DNA from: UBA724 sp964229545
GTDB lineage: Bacteria > Bacteroidota > Bacteroidia > Flavobacteriales > Flavobacteriaceae
Assembly: GCA_964229545.1 (NCBI GenBank)
Contig: CAXRDP010000011.1
Coordinates: 1-18,188 of the forward strand
Length of the DNA: 18,188 nucleotides
Direction: 5' to 3'
Under the pieces are notes generated by a model. It saw only the letters and a list, made by a program, of their open reading frames with translations. It did no database searches and had not been told where the DNA came from. Positions 5,477 to 13,090 of the stretch are shown here, piece by piece (the stretch's first letter is position 1; each line of letters starts with the position of its first letter). The position numbers and the translations under genes were made by a program.

Positions 5477-7468
5477 TTAGGTTCCTGTTTTCGAATGATT
5501 AGATACCCACGCACCCTCACTGGCCGTGTCGTGAAAAGACACTCCCGTGTCTGCACAAGTTTTTTGCCACATACGCACAAAACTTGGGTAATTACTCCCG
5601 TCTGCTATGATGACTGTAGGTGCTAAGGTCTTTATCAAATCCACCAAATGCAACTTGGGACTGTCTCGTAGCAATACCACAGCACCCTCACAATTCGAAA
5701 GTTTATAAATCCCTGATTCATCTATAACCACAAAAGGAGTTTTTCCCCACATAAAACCCAACTGTAAGTTTTGGGTAAGGTATTTTTTGATTTGTCGATC
5801 TAGTTTATAGTCGTTCACGATTCGATCATTTGGGTTTTGGTTTTTGGGGATATAAAAAGTTGCTTCTTGTCCATTTTTATATGCAATCAATGTTTTTTGA
5901 TAGCTATGAAAAACCACCCATTCTTCTTGTGGGTAGGGCGTCTGTGTTATTGAAAAATGCCAAGCGATAGTGAGGGCCATAAAGCCCGCGACCTTAGCAA
6001 GGCTGATTCGCTGTAGGGACAAAAAGAGCACCACCACTATGGCGGCAGCAAGTGCTGCATCCCAGCCATCAAAAGGAATTTGGGTAAACAGAAATTCTTT
6101 TTGACTTGCAGTCCAAGACACCACTGCATTCATACAACCCAAAATCCACTCCAATATAGGCCCCCAAAGGGAGGCCATTTGGGGCCAGTGAGCGATAATG
6201 ACCCCAAAAATTCCTGCTCCCAATATCCAACCCAACAAAGGCACCACGACCAAATTGCTCACCCAAAACAGACCTGGAAACTGGTGGAAATAATAAAGGC
6301 TCAAGGGCAATACGGAGAGTTGGGCCACCATGCCTAGCAACCACAGACGCCAAAGTTTGCCCAATAAAAAGTGCTTTGGATTGTAGCGTTCAATCAGCTT
6401 GGGCAGGGCCCATAAGATACCAGCCACCGCGGCATAGCTCAGTTGGAACCCTACTTCGTAAATCAAACGTGGGTTGAGTCCCACCAAAACCCATAATGAT
6501 AACCACAGCGACTGTAAAGGCATGCCCGGTCTGTCAATCAGTCGGCCAAGCGCTACAAAGCTAAACATCGTTACTGCCCTTAGCACAGAGGGAGAAAGCC
6601 CTGTCAGTAGGGCGTAGCCCCACAAACAAAGCACAACCATCACCGTTTGTAGCTGTTTGCCCAAAGGGTAGGGCAAATACGAAAACCCACCAAAAAGCCA
6701 TTGTAATAGCAACATCAGTATGCCGATATGTAAACCCGAAATGGCCAACAGATGCACCGCCCCTGCATCGGCATAGGAAGTGCGCATTTCGCTATCGATT
6801 CCGGAACGTTCCCCAAGTACCAAAGCTTTTAGCAAGGCCTCCGTCTGTGTGGAAAGCCCCAGATGTTTTATCTGTTCAACCCATCGGCTGCGCCATTGGT
6901 GTGCCCATGCGCGCAATGACGGTTTTTGTTTTATAAATATGAGTTTTTCTGAATGGCTATGAATTTCTGCCATCACCCCTTTTTGCTGCATGTGTTTGGC
7001 AAAGTCAAATCCGCCGGGATTTTTGGGAGGTGCTATGGGCTGTAAGTGACCTGCCAATACATAGCCCCCTCCTATGGGGAGATCAGCTGATGGTTCTAGT
7101 TGGAGAAGCGCCAAGCCTGTGGTCGGTTGGTTATTGATTCGCCGAACTTTAACCACAAAACCACGCCCAAAGGCAGTGGGGTTACGAACAGACTGCACCT
7201 CAATGAACATACCAACGGCTTTTTCCATGGCATGATGGACATAGTGGGTTTTGTTAAAGTTGGGGTCGTATAGTCGGGCTTGTTGATGGCCACCCCAGAG
7301 GCTTAATGCTGCCATACAAACGACAAAACCCCCACGCACCGCTTTTAGGTGGCACAAATAAGCCAACAGAAAAAGACCCAAACAAAACAGGAGCGGTGGC
7401 AGCTCAGTATAAGGATACACCAACCACCCAACTACCCAAAACAAGGTACAACAGGCAAGCGGGGACAT
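5477..7468 (-). CDS. comEC: ComEC/Rec2-family DNA uptake channel, without a recognisable metallo-beta-lactamase tail
   Basis: This 663-residue polytopic inner-membrane protein belongs to the family that carries single-stranded DNA into the cytoplasm during natural transformation. Order seen: two or three N-terminal membrane helices (1-60), a soluble OB-like region (about 85-180), then the competence domain, with LLKALVLGERSGID and HLLAISGLHIGI (239-250), followed by many membrane helices up to about residue 510. The C-terminal 150 residues form a soluble domain but show no HxHxDH metal site, so the nuclease-like domain of Bacillus ComEC is absent or degenerate. As far as I recall, this is usual in Bacteroidota. 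The start ATG is 18 nt after the stop of the NlpC/P60 gene, making this the last gene of the surE unit. Whether the strain is competent cannot be told from here. Confidence 0.9.
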   Translation of the reverse strand: MSPLACCTLFWVVGWLVYPYTELPPLLFCLGLFLLAYLCHLKAVRGGFVVCMAALSLWGGHQQARLYDPNFNKTHYVHHAMEKAVGMFIEVQSVRNPTAFGRGFVVKVRRINNQPTTGLALLQLEPSADLPIGGGYVLAGHLQPIAPPKNPGGFDFAKHMQQKGVMAEIHSHSEKLIFIKQKPSLRAWAHQWRSRWVEQIKHLGLSTQTEALLKALVLGERSGIDSEMRTSYADAGAVHLLAISGLHIGILMLLLQWLFGGFSYLPYPLGKQLQTVMVVLCLWGYALLTGLSPSVLRAVTMFSFVALGRLIDRPGMPLQSLWLSLWVLVGLNPRLIYEVGFQLSYAAVAGILWALPKLIERYNPKHFLLGKLWRLWLLGMVAQLSVLPLSLYYFHQFPGLFWVSNLVVVPLLGWILGAGIFGVIIAHWPQMASLWGPILEWILGCMNAVVSWTASQKEFLFTQIPFDGWDAALAAAIVVVLFLSLQRISLAKVAGFMALTIAWHFSITQTPYPQEEWVVFHSYQKTLIAYKNGQEATFYIPKNQNPNDRIVNDYKLDRQIKKYLTQNLQLGFMWGKTPFVVIDESGIYKLSNCEGAVVLLRDSPKLHLVDLIKTLAPTVIIADGSNYPSFVRMWQKTCADTGVSFHDTASEGAWVSNHSKTGT

Positions 7469-7486
7469 CCCATAAAAATAAGAAAA

Positions 7487-7951
7487 CTATCGAAGCAGCC
7501 GGCGGGTTTGTGCATAGGCTTTGTTCCAATAGCCTTCCCGCAAAGAAGAAATCATCACCCCTCTGGAGGAAGAGGCATGGATAAACAGTGGCTCGCCTCT
7601 TTTATGCCCAACAACTATGCCGGCATGGGTGAGTGTGCGTTTTTTGGAAGTCCTAAAAAACAATATATCTCCGGGTTTGGCGCGGTCTTTCGAAATGCGT
7701 TTTCCCTCTTTTCGGAGTTCGTCCACGGTTCTGGGAATCCGAATACCTTGCTTTTGGAAGGCATTGTGGATCAGCCCCGAACAGTCAATACCTGCTGTGG
7801 TGTTTCCACCCAATCGGTAGGGGATACCCATATATTCTTTGGCATAGTAGACCACCCCGTCGCGGGGTTTCATTTTTTTACCCTTCTTACGCGCTCCACA
7901 ACCCACGAGCGCCAACGACAAGAGTCCGACAAACAGAATTCTAGTTTTCAT
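7487..7951 (-). CDS. NlpC/P60 (C40) peptidoglycan endopeptidase, lipoprotein
   Basis: I place the start at ATG 7951, giving a 154-residue protein with a lipoprotein signal: a hydrophobic stretch ending in LVGC (Cys18, lipobox). The open frame extends upstream, but that part lies inside lpxB and lacks a signal. The catalytic triad is visible: Cys57 in GIDCSGL, His109 in LTHAGIVVGH and His125 in LFIHASSSRG. The family cleaves stem peptides of the cell wall, usually between D-Glu and a diamino acid. Anchored in the outer membrane, it would help open the wall during growth. The start overlaps the lpxB stop by 11 nt (ATGAAAACTAG) and the gene is followed 18 nt later by comEC, so it belongs to the surE-comEC operon. 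Confidence 0.93.
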   Translation of the reverse strand: MKTRILFVGLLSLALVGCGARKKGKKMKPRDGVVYYAKEYMGIPYRLGGNTTAGIDCSGLIHNAFQKQGIRIPRTVDELRKEGKRISKDRAKPGDILFFRTSKKRTLTHAGIVVGHKRGEPLFIHASSSRGVMISSLREGYWNKAYAQTRRLLR

Positions 7952-9053
7952 GGGTGCGTTTAAAAATAAGTTGTGCGACGGTTTGGCTGGCGCCACCACC
8001 TCCAAGTTTTTGATGCAAGACCTCATAGTCACCCAACACTTTTTCGCGGCCCTCCCCCGATAAAATGTGTGTCAAGGCTTCCTCTAGTTGGCTAGGAGTA
8101 CACTCGTTTTGAATTTTTTCAGCAACGACCTCTTTATCCATAATCAAATTGACTAGTGAGATATAGGCCAATTTGACCACTTGCTTGGCGATGGCAAAAC
8201 TCAATCGGCTGGTTTTGTAGCAGACCACCTGTGGGGTTTTTATGAGGGCTGTTTCGAGGGTGGCTGTTCCGCTGGTCACCAATGCTGCTTGGGAAGCATA
8301 CAAAAGGGCATAGGTTTGCCCAACGATGATGGGCAGGTCAGGCGCGAGTTTTTTGTAGAAAGTCAAGGGTAGATGGGGTGTGGCCGCCACCACCATGGTG
8401 TGCGTTGGGAAACGCTGTTGTAAGGCCTGCATCACAGGCAGCAGTTTTTTGATTTCTTGTTTGCGACTGCCGGGCAAAAGCGCAATCAGGGGTCTGTTGG
8501 CAGCGGTGCCAATAAGCTTATGGATGTTTGTTGTATTGTCTTCCGAATCTGTGAGCGCGTCCAAAAGGGGATGCCCCACAAAATCTACTTCCAACCCATG
8601 TTTGTTTTGAAAAAAATCAGGCTCAAAGGGCAAGATGGCGTACCGAAAATCGGTGTCGCGCGCCAAGGCTTTTACACGGTTTTCTTTCCATGCCCACACC
8701 TGTGGCATGATGTAGTAGTGCACGGCAATACCACGCTGTTTGGCCCAACGTGCGATGCGCATATTGAATCCCGGGTAGTCGATAAGTATCAAGGCGTCGG
8801 GCTGAAATGCTTCTATGTCTTCTTTGCAAAAGCGGAGGTTGCCCAGTATGGTTCGCAGGTTGAGGGCTACTTCCAAAAACCCCATAAATGCCAAGTCTTT
8901 GTAGTGCTTTACGATTTGGGCACCGGCGGCTTGCATTTTTTCACCGCCCCAAGCACGGATTTCGGCATTGGGAGCCAGCTGTAGCAAAGCCCGAATCAGG
9001 TTGGATCCATGCAAATCTCCAGATGCTTCTCCGGCTATGACATAGTACTTCAT
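7941..9053 (-). CDS. lpxB: Lipid-A-disaccharide synthase
   Basis: The 370-residue protein is a family GT19 glycosyltransferase that joins UDP-2,3-diacylglucosamine to lipid X to form the lipid A disaccharide at the inner face of the inner membrane. Motifs seen: the N-terminal IAGEASGDLHG (6-16), DYPGFNMR (92-99), the membrane-binding and substrate region YIMPQVWAWKENR (114-126), VGHPLLD (159-165), LLPGSRKQE (192-200) and, near the end, TSGTATLETAL. Length is normal for the family. The start codon shares one base with the stop of the upstream small membrane-protein gene (TAATG), and the 3' end overlaps the lipoprotein gene by 11 nt. Confidence 0.97.
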   Translation of the reverse strand: MKYYVIAGEASGDLHGSNLIRALLQLAPNAEIRAWGGEKMQAAGAQIVKHYKDLAFMGFLEVALNLRTILGNLRFCKEDIEAFQPDALILIDYPGFNMRIARWAKQRGIAVHYYIMPQVWAWKENRVKALARDTDFRYAILPFEPDFFQNKHGLEVDFVGHPLLDALTDSEDNTTNIHKLIGTAANRPLIALLPGSRKQEIKKLLPVMQALQQRFPTHTMVVAATPHLPLTFYKKLAPDLPIIVGQTYALLYASQAALVTSGTATLETALIKTPQVVCYKTSRLSFAIAKQVVKLAYISLVNLIMDKEVVAEKIQNECTPSQLEEALTHILSGEGREKVLGDYEVLHQKLGGGGASQTVAQLIFKRTHEN

Positions 9054-9346
9054 TACCTAAAAGTAAAAAATAGTGTGAGAAGGGCCCAAAAAAAAGTGGC
9101 ACCAAGTAAGCCTTGGGCAGCAGCGTCATTTTTTTTTCGAATCCAATAAGCGAACAACAACAAATTGGGAACGGCACCCAAACTTATCCAAGCACCCATA
9201 CGGTTTTGTACTTCCAACACATTCATTTTTGCACTCCAAGCACCGTCTACAAAAAAATGAATCATCAACAACAGCGTCGCCATGGGTACCAATAGCCCCA
9301 TAAGCCATCCGGCAAGCCCCGGACTTAGTCGTCGGAAAAAGACCAT
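9053..9346 (-). CDS. Small membrane protein of unknown function between surE and lpxB
   Basis: I do not recognise a family with a known function. The 97-residue product has three hydrophobic stretches: about 12-33 (LAGWLMGLLVPMATLLLMIHFF), 52-68 (WISLGAVPNLLLFAYWI) and 76-94 (AAQGLLGATFFWALLTLFF). A short basic stretch (RKKND) lies between the second and third. It starts with MVFFRRLSPG. The ATG is 22 nt inside the surE 3' end and its stop overlaps the lpxB start, so it is almost certainly translated as part of the operon. Its position suggests a role linked to lipid A or envelope synthesis, but this is context only. The hydrophobic pattern and tight packing argue against a spurious frame. 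Confidence 0.75.
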   Translation of the reverse strand: MVFFRRLSPGLAGWLMGLLVPMATLLLMIHFFVDGAWSAKMNVLEVQNRMGAWISLGAVPNLLLFAYWIRKKNDAAAQGLLGATFFWALLTLFFTFR

Positions 9347-10104
9347 GTGTTGAGTTTTTGGATATGATGATGCGCTGTGAGGTCAAACTGGGTGGGGACT
9401 ATGGACACATAGCCGTTGTCCAAAGCCCATTGGTCGGTGTCTTCTCCTTTATCGTCATTGATAAACTCCCCTGTGAGCCAATAATATTCTTTGCCTTGTG
9501 GGTCTTTGCGCTTGTCAAATTCTTCTATCCAGTATGCCTTGGCCTGACGGCAAATTTTCACCCCTTTAATTTCGGTCTTTGGGCGTTTGGGGAAGTTGAC
9601 ATTTAGCACGGTCCCTTCAGGAATACCGTGGTTCAAGGCATTGCGTACTATTTCTTCAATATAGGAAGTGATTTGGTCAAAATCCGCATCCCAGCGATAG
9701 TCCAACAAAGAAAAACCGATGGCAGGGATGCCTTCGATTCCAGCTTCAATAGCCCCACTCATGGTTCCAGAGTAGATGACATTGATGGCCGCATTGGAGC
9801 CGTGATTGATACCCGAAACACACAAATCGGGCTTGCGTTTGAGCAGCTCATGCACGCCCAACTTTACACAGTCAGCCGGGGTTCCGGAGCAGGCATATTC
9901 TGTTTGAGGGCCACCGTCCAAGTCCACTTCCGTACAGCGCAAGGTGCTATTGATGGTAATCGCATGCCCCATGCCTGACTGAGGACTGTCGGGGGCTACC
10001 ACGACCACCTCGCCTATGGTGTTCATCACTTTGATAAGGGTGCGCAGTCCTGGTGCACTGATGCCGTCATCATTGGTTACCAATATCAAAGGTTTGTTTG
10101 CCAT
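9325..10104 (-). CDS. surE: 5'/3'-nucleotidase SurE
   Basis: SurE is a metal-dependent phosphatase that removes phosphate from nucleoside monophosphates and is linked to stationary-phase survival. The protein is 259 residues from ATG 10104; an upstream in-frame ATG at 10137 would add eleven residues but would place the promoter box inside the gene. Motifs: ILVTNDDGISAPGL at the N-terminus with the metal-binding Asp12-Asp13, APDSPQSGMGHAIT, and VSGINHGSNAAINVIYSGTMSGA, the conserved Asn and Ser-rich core. The C-terminal part contains the dimerisation region typical of the family. It is the first gene of the minus-strand unit surE, small membrane protein, lpxB, NlpC/P60, comEC. Confidence 0.96.
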   Translation of the reverse strand: MANKPLILVTNDDGISAPGLRTLIKVMNTIGEVVVVAPDSPQSGMGHAITINSTLRCTEVDLDGGPQTEYACSGTPADCVKLGVHELLKRKPDLCVSGINHGSNAAINVIYSGTMSGAIEAGIEGIPAIGFSLLDYRWDADFDQITSYIEEIVRNALNHGIPEGTVLNVNFPKRPKTEIKGVKICRQAKAYWIEEFDKRKDPQGKEYYWLTGEFINDDKGEDTDQWALDNGYVSIVPTQFDLTAHHHIQKLNTWSFSDD

Positions 10105-10119
10105 GGCCCGATCTTTGTA

Positions 10120-10127
10120 CAAAAGTA
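10120..10127 (-). promoter_or_regulatory. Putative -7 promoter box of the surE operon
   Basis: The reverse strand reads TACTTTTG, an exact TAnnTTTG match, ending 15 nt before the chosen surE ATG. Upstream, ATTCAAA (10132-10138) and TTTGAAT (10147-10153) form a 7-bp inverted repeat, with a smaller palindrome CATTC-TTT-GAATG (10142-10154) overlapping it. These would lie over the -33 region and might bind a regulator. Confidence 0.45.
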
Positions 10128-10211
10128 CAGAATTCAAAATGCATTCTTTGAATGTAAAGGGATTAAAACTCCGTTGTTCTTTAGAGTCAATCTGTCAATT
10201 ATCGAAAAAAA

Positions 10212-10607
10212 TTAGGCAGTTTGCAACAAATTGATTCCTGACAATTCCTGACCAATTTGGTGAATCCCAGCTAAGATTTTTTGGGTTTGTTTGTCAGAGG
10301 GTTTTTTGTGTCCCTGTACATATTGGGACAGCAAAGTAGGGTTCATTCCAATCTTTTCTGCCAAAAACTTGGCATTGAGAACTTTGTAGTATTTAAAAAA
10401 CTGCTCAAAATCTATTTCAAATTTTACATCCCCAGGTTCCACATTAGTGCCATACGCTTCGAAGTACAACTGACTTGCTTCATAGGCATTGTTAATGAGT
10501 TCAGGTACAGATTGCCCGGTGGTGAAGATGGGATGATCTTCCGAAAATGCTGAAAAACCTGTCTTTGTTTTTTCAACCGTGATAATAATTTTTTTTCTTC
10601 TGGCCAT
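10212..10607 (-). CDS. hicB: HicB-type antitoxin with C-terminal helix-turn-helix
   Basis: The 131-residue product has the HicB N-terminal fold (about 1-68, a degenerate RNase-H-like domain): KIIITVEKTKTGFSAFSEDH, followed by a helix with ELINNAYEASQLYF. The C-terminal helix-turn-helix of Xre type is at about 78-115, with AEKIGMNPTLLSQYVQGHKK. HicB neutralises HicA by binding it and usually represses its own promoter through the DNA-binding domain. Its ATG is 3 nt after the hicA stop, the usual toxin-first order. It is followed by about 107 nt without a gene before the surE start on the same strand, and no clear terminator was seen, so read-through into surE is possible. Confidence 0.92.
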   Translation of the reverse strand: MARRKKIIITVEKTKTGFSAFSEDHPIFTTGQSVPELINNAYEASQLYFEAYGTNVEPGDVKFEIDFEQFFKYYKVLNAKFLAEKIGMNPTLLSQYVQGHKKPSDKQTQKILAGIHQIGQELSGINLLQTA

Positions 10608-10610
10608 GTC

Positions 10611-10799
10611 TTATCTTTTTATTCCTGCGTCTTTAAATAATTTTTTTTCAAGACCTTTTCCCATTTCCTGACTTCCATGATTTGGGAAGATTATCATTCC
10701 TTCTTTTACAGGGTGCTTCATTTTGATGTGAGAACCCTTTTGTGAAATTGCATACCAGCCATCTTTTATCAATATTCGATAGAGCTGTGAGCATTTCAT
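10611..10799 (-). CDS. hicA: HicA-type mRNA interferase toxin
   Basis: The 62-residue protein has the size and pattern of HicA, a small double-stranded-RNA-binding-fold endoribonuclease that cleaves mRNA when free. The core is SQLYRILIKDGWYAISQKGS followed by HIKMKHP, with the catalytic His24 in the GSHIKM context. The C-terminus holds the typical KGLEKKLFKDAGI helix (family positions K..L..I). The start ATG at 10799 is preceded by a second ATG four bases upstream in another frame. It is the first gene of the pair and is driven by the promoter/palindrome at 10824-10858. All residues I would expect for an active toxin are present. Confidence 0.92.
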   Translation of the reverse strand: MKCSQLYRILIKDGWYAISQKGSHIKMKHPVKEGMIIFPNHGSQEMGKGLEKKLFKDAGIKR

Positions 10800-10823
10800 G
10801 CATGTCTGTGTTTAAATCACGCT

Positions 10824-10858
10824 TTAAAGGTAAATAATAATTTACTTTTAATCAAAAA
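10824..10858 (-). promoter_or_regulatory. hicAB promoter overlapped by an inverted repeat (putative HicB operator)
   Basis: On the reverse strand TTTTTG (10853-10858) and TACCTTTA (10825-10832) are spaced 20 nt apart, a good fit to the Bacteroidota -33 and -7 elements except for the last base of the -7 box. A 12-bp inverted repeat, TTAAAGGTAAAT and ATTTACTTTTAA with one mismatch and the loop AATA, spans 10824-10851. It covers the -7 box and the spacer, the layout expected of an autorepressing HicAB complex. Confidence 0.55.
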
Positions 10859-10913
10859 CGAGTCCAATTTATATGTTGGTATGGCATTTGCATTGAGCTA
10901 TAGATATAATACC

Positions 10914-10921
10914 TATATTAG
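10914..10921 (+). promoter_or_regulatory. Possible -7 box of the protease gene
   Basis: TATATTAG, the same one-mismatch variant of TAnnTTTG as found before the peptide transporter, lies 27 nt before the ATG at 10949. TTG at 10893-10895 is 18 nt upstream. A second, equally imperfect box TACATTTT is at 10928-10935. The true start cannot be decided by eye. Confidence 0.35.
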
Positions 10922-10948
10922 TGCACCTACATTTTAGTATATAAAATC

Positions 10949-13084
10949 ATGAAAAAGAACGCCTCTATCACTATAGTCGTGGCAGCTGTTGCCTTGTTTG
11001 TTTGGTCGGCATTGGCCAGTCCGTTTTCCAAAACTTTTGACAATCCCGACAAAGATCGCTTGCTGATTGAACTGATTTCATATGTGTTGGATCGGGGTCA
11101 CTTTGACGCCCAAACGCTGAATGATGACCTTTCCGAGCAAGTTTTTTATGAATACCTTGAAATCATAGATGGGCAAAAACGTTTTTTTCTACAAAGCGAT
11201 TTTCGTGAGTTTGAACGCTATAAATACCGCTTGGACGATCAGCTCAAAAATATTGAAATCGACTTTTTTAAGCGCACTTATGAACGCTTGACCCAGCGTA
11301 TGCAAGAAGTGGAGGCATTGTATTCCGGTCTTTTGGAACAACCTTTTGCTTTTGATATAGAGGAGGAAATGGATTTGAACTACGAAGAACAATCCTTTCC
11401 AGCCACCCTTACCCAACGTCGTGAAAAATGGCGTCAGCAACTCAAACTATCTACCTTGAGTGTGTTGTATGACAAAGTCAAAGAGGAGGAAAAAAAGGCA
11501 GCAGAAGAACCTTCTTATACGCCCAAAACTTTAAAAGCCTTGGAAGTCGAAGCTCGTGAGGTCACCCGCAACAACATGGAGAATTTTTTCGACATCATGG
11601 ACGATTTGGAGCGCAAAGACTGGTTTGCTTCTTATCTGAATGCTTTTGTCTTGCAGTTTGACCCCCACACCAACTATTATGCGCCAGAAGACAAAGACCG
11701 GTTCGATGTGAGTATGTCGGGCAAGTTTGAGGGGATAGGTGCACGCTTGTCTAAGCGCGATCAAGCCATAAGGGTGGTTGATATCATCACAGGCGGGCCT
11801 GTTTGGCGCGACCAACTGCTGGAAGTAGGCGATGAGATTCAGCTTGTACGTCAAGATGAAGGTACGGCAGTTGACATCCGTGGGATGCGCCTTGACGATG
11901 CTATCAAACTCATCAAAGGTCCAAAGGGAACAAGAGTGCACTTGACGATCAAAAAAGTAGATGGTACCGTAGAGGTAATTCCAGTGACTCGAGATGTGGT
12001 GGTGTTGGAAGAGTCCTACGCACGTTCATCGATCATTGAAAAAGGGAACAAAAAATACGGGCTGATTCACTTGCCTAAGTTTTATGTTGATTTCAAGGAT
12101 TATAAAGAGCGCAATGCAGCCCAAGACGTTACCCAAGAGGTCACCAAGCTCAAGGAGGCCGGTGTGCAAGGCATCATTATGGATTTGCGTTTCAATGGAG
12201 GAGGATCATTGCAAACGGTAGTGGATATGGCCGGCTTGTTTATTGACGAAGGTCCCATCGTGCAGGTAAAATCCACAGGCAATCGAAAAGAAGTGCTATC
12301 CGATCGTGATGACCACATACTATGGGACGGCCCCATGGTGGTATTGGTCAATGAATTGTCTGCCTCTGCCTCCGAAATTCTAGCCGCTGCTTTGCAAGAT
12401 TACAAACGTGCGGTGGTGTTGGGCAGCAAACAGACTTTTGGCAAAGGAACCGTTCAGAATGTGGTGGATCTCAACCGATTTATCTCCAACAGCACTTATG
12501 GAGACTTGGGTGCATTAAAAATTACTACTGACAAGTTCTATCGCATCAACGGGGGGTCTACCCAACTAGAAGGTGTCAAAAGCGATGTGGTGGCTCCGGA
12601 TCGCTACAGCTATGTGGATGTGGGTGAAAAAGATGAGGACAATCCTTTGTCTTGGGACCGCATCGATGCGGCATCCTATACACCTTGGAAAGGGTATTTA
12701 AATTATGAGGAAGCCATCGAAAAAAGTCAAAAAAGGGTTGATGAAAATCCAATTTTTAAACTGATTGAGGCCGACGCACAATGGGTTCGCGACCGACAAG
12801 AAGAATATACCGTTTCTCTTCAATATGACACCTACGCCGCAGAAATTGCTTCCGACAAAGCACATGCCAAACGTTTTGACCCCATTAAGGATTACAACAA
12901 TCGTTTGAACTTCACTCCACTCCCCGACGAGCTCCAAAAAATGTCAACTGACAAAGCCTTTCGAGAAAAAAGAGATCGTTGGTTTGAGGCCTTGTCAGGA
13001 GATATGTATGTGGAGGAGGCCGTACGGATTCTTGAAGATTTAAGACCTGGTTTTATAGCCAAAAAACCACTTGCTAAAAAATAA
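10949..13084 (+). CDS. prc: Carboxy-terminal processing (tail-specific) protease, S41A
   Basis: The 711-residue periplasmic serine protease degrades or trims proteins from their C-terminal ends. A signal peptide or N-terminal anchor is at 1-24. The helical N-terminal domain typical of Prc/Tsp follows (30-240), then a PDZ domain (about 253-340, with GIGARLS and VGDEIQLV). The S41 catalytic domain comes next (about 360-560). By alignment with E. coli Tsp the catalytic residues are Ser473 in ELSASASEI, Asp484 in ALQDYKRA and Lys499 in TFGKGTVQ. The C-terminal helical domain (560-711) ends in a lysine-rich tail. Length fits the Bacteroidota members. It is likely cotranscribed with the permease that begins 6 nt downstream. 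Family knowledge suggests roles in cell-wall hydrolase turnover. Confidence 0.95.
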   Translation: MKKNASITIVVAAVALFVWSALASPFSKTFDNPDKDRLLIELISYVLDRGHFDAQTLNDDLSEQVFYEYLEIIDGQKRFFLQSDFREFERYKYRLDDQLKNIEIDFFKRTYERLTQRMQEVEALYSGLLEQPFAFDIEEEMDLNYEEQSFPATLTQRREKWRQQLKLSTLSVLYDKVKEEEKKAAEEPSYTPKTLKALEVEAREVTRNNMENFFDIMDDLERKDWFASYLNAFVLQFDPHTNYYAPEDKDRFDVSMSGKFEGIGARLSKRDQAIRVVDIITGGPVWRDQLLEVGDEIQLVRQDEGTAVDIRGMRLDDAIKLIKGPKGTRVHLTIKKVDGTVEVIPVTRDVVVLEESYARSSIIEKGNKKYGLIHLPKFYVDFKDYKERNAAQDVTQEVTKLKEAGVQGIIMDLRFNGGGSLQTVVDMAGLFIDEGPIVQVKSTGNRKEVLSDRDDHILWDGPMVVLVNELSASASEILAAALQDYKRAVVLGSKQTFGKGTVQNVVDLNRFISNSTYGDLGALKITTDKFYRINGGSTQLEGVKSDVVAPDRYSYVDVGEKDEDNPLSWDRIDAASYTPWKGYLNYEEAIEKSQKRVDENPIFKLIEADAQWVRDRQEEYTVSLQYDTYAAEIASDKAHAKRFDPIKDYNNRLNFTPLPDELQKMSTDKAFREKRDRWFEALSGDMYVEEAVRILEDLRPGFIAKKPLAKK

Positions 13085-13090
13085 ACTCCA

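Noticed and set aside
7349..7963. A 204-codon plus-strand open frame opposite the NlpC/P60 and comEC genes.
   Set aside because: It lies antisense to a gene with a full catalytic triad and lipobox, shows no recognisable domain, and its composition reads as a shadow of the real minus-strand genes.
8457..8984. A 175-codon plus-strand open frame inside lpxB.
   Set aside because: It is antisense to lpxB, which has every family motif; no independent support for coding.
10236..10255. Short tandem repeat ATTCCTGACA/ATTCCTGACC at the 3' end of hicB.
   Set aside because: Two 10-bp units within coding sequence, in frame with a normal HicB tail; too short to suggest a repeat locus or phase variation.
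10131..10875. Possible flanking repeats bounding the hicAB module (for example GAGTCAAT near 10185 and GAGTCCAAT near 10860).
   Set aside because: The match is 8-9 bp with a gap in AT-rich DNA and does not extend, so it is within chance expectation; no integrase or attachment site was seen.
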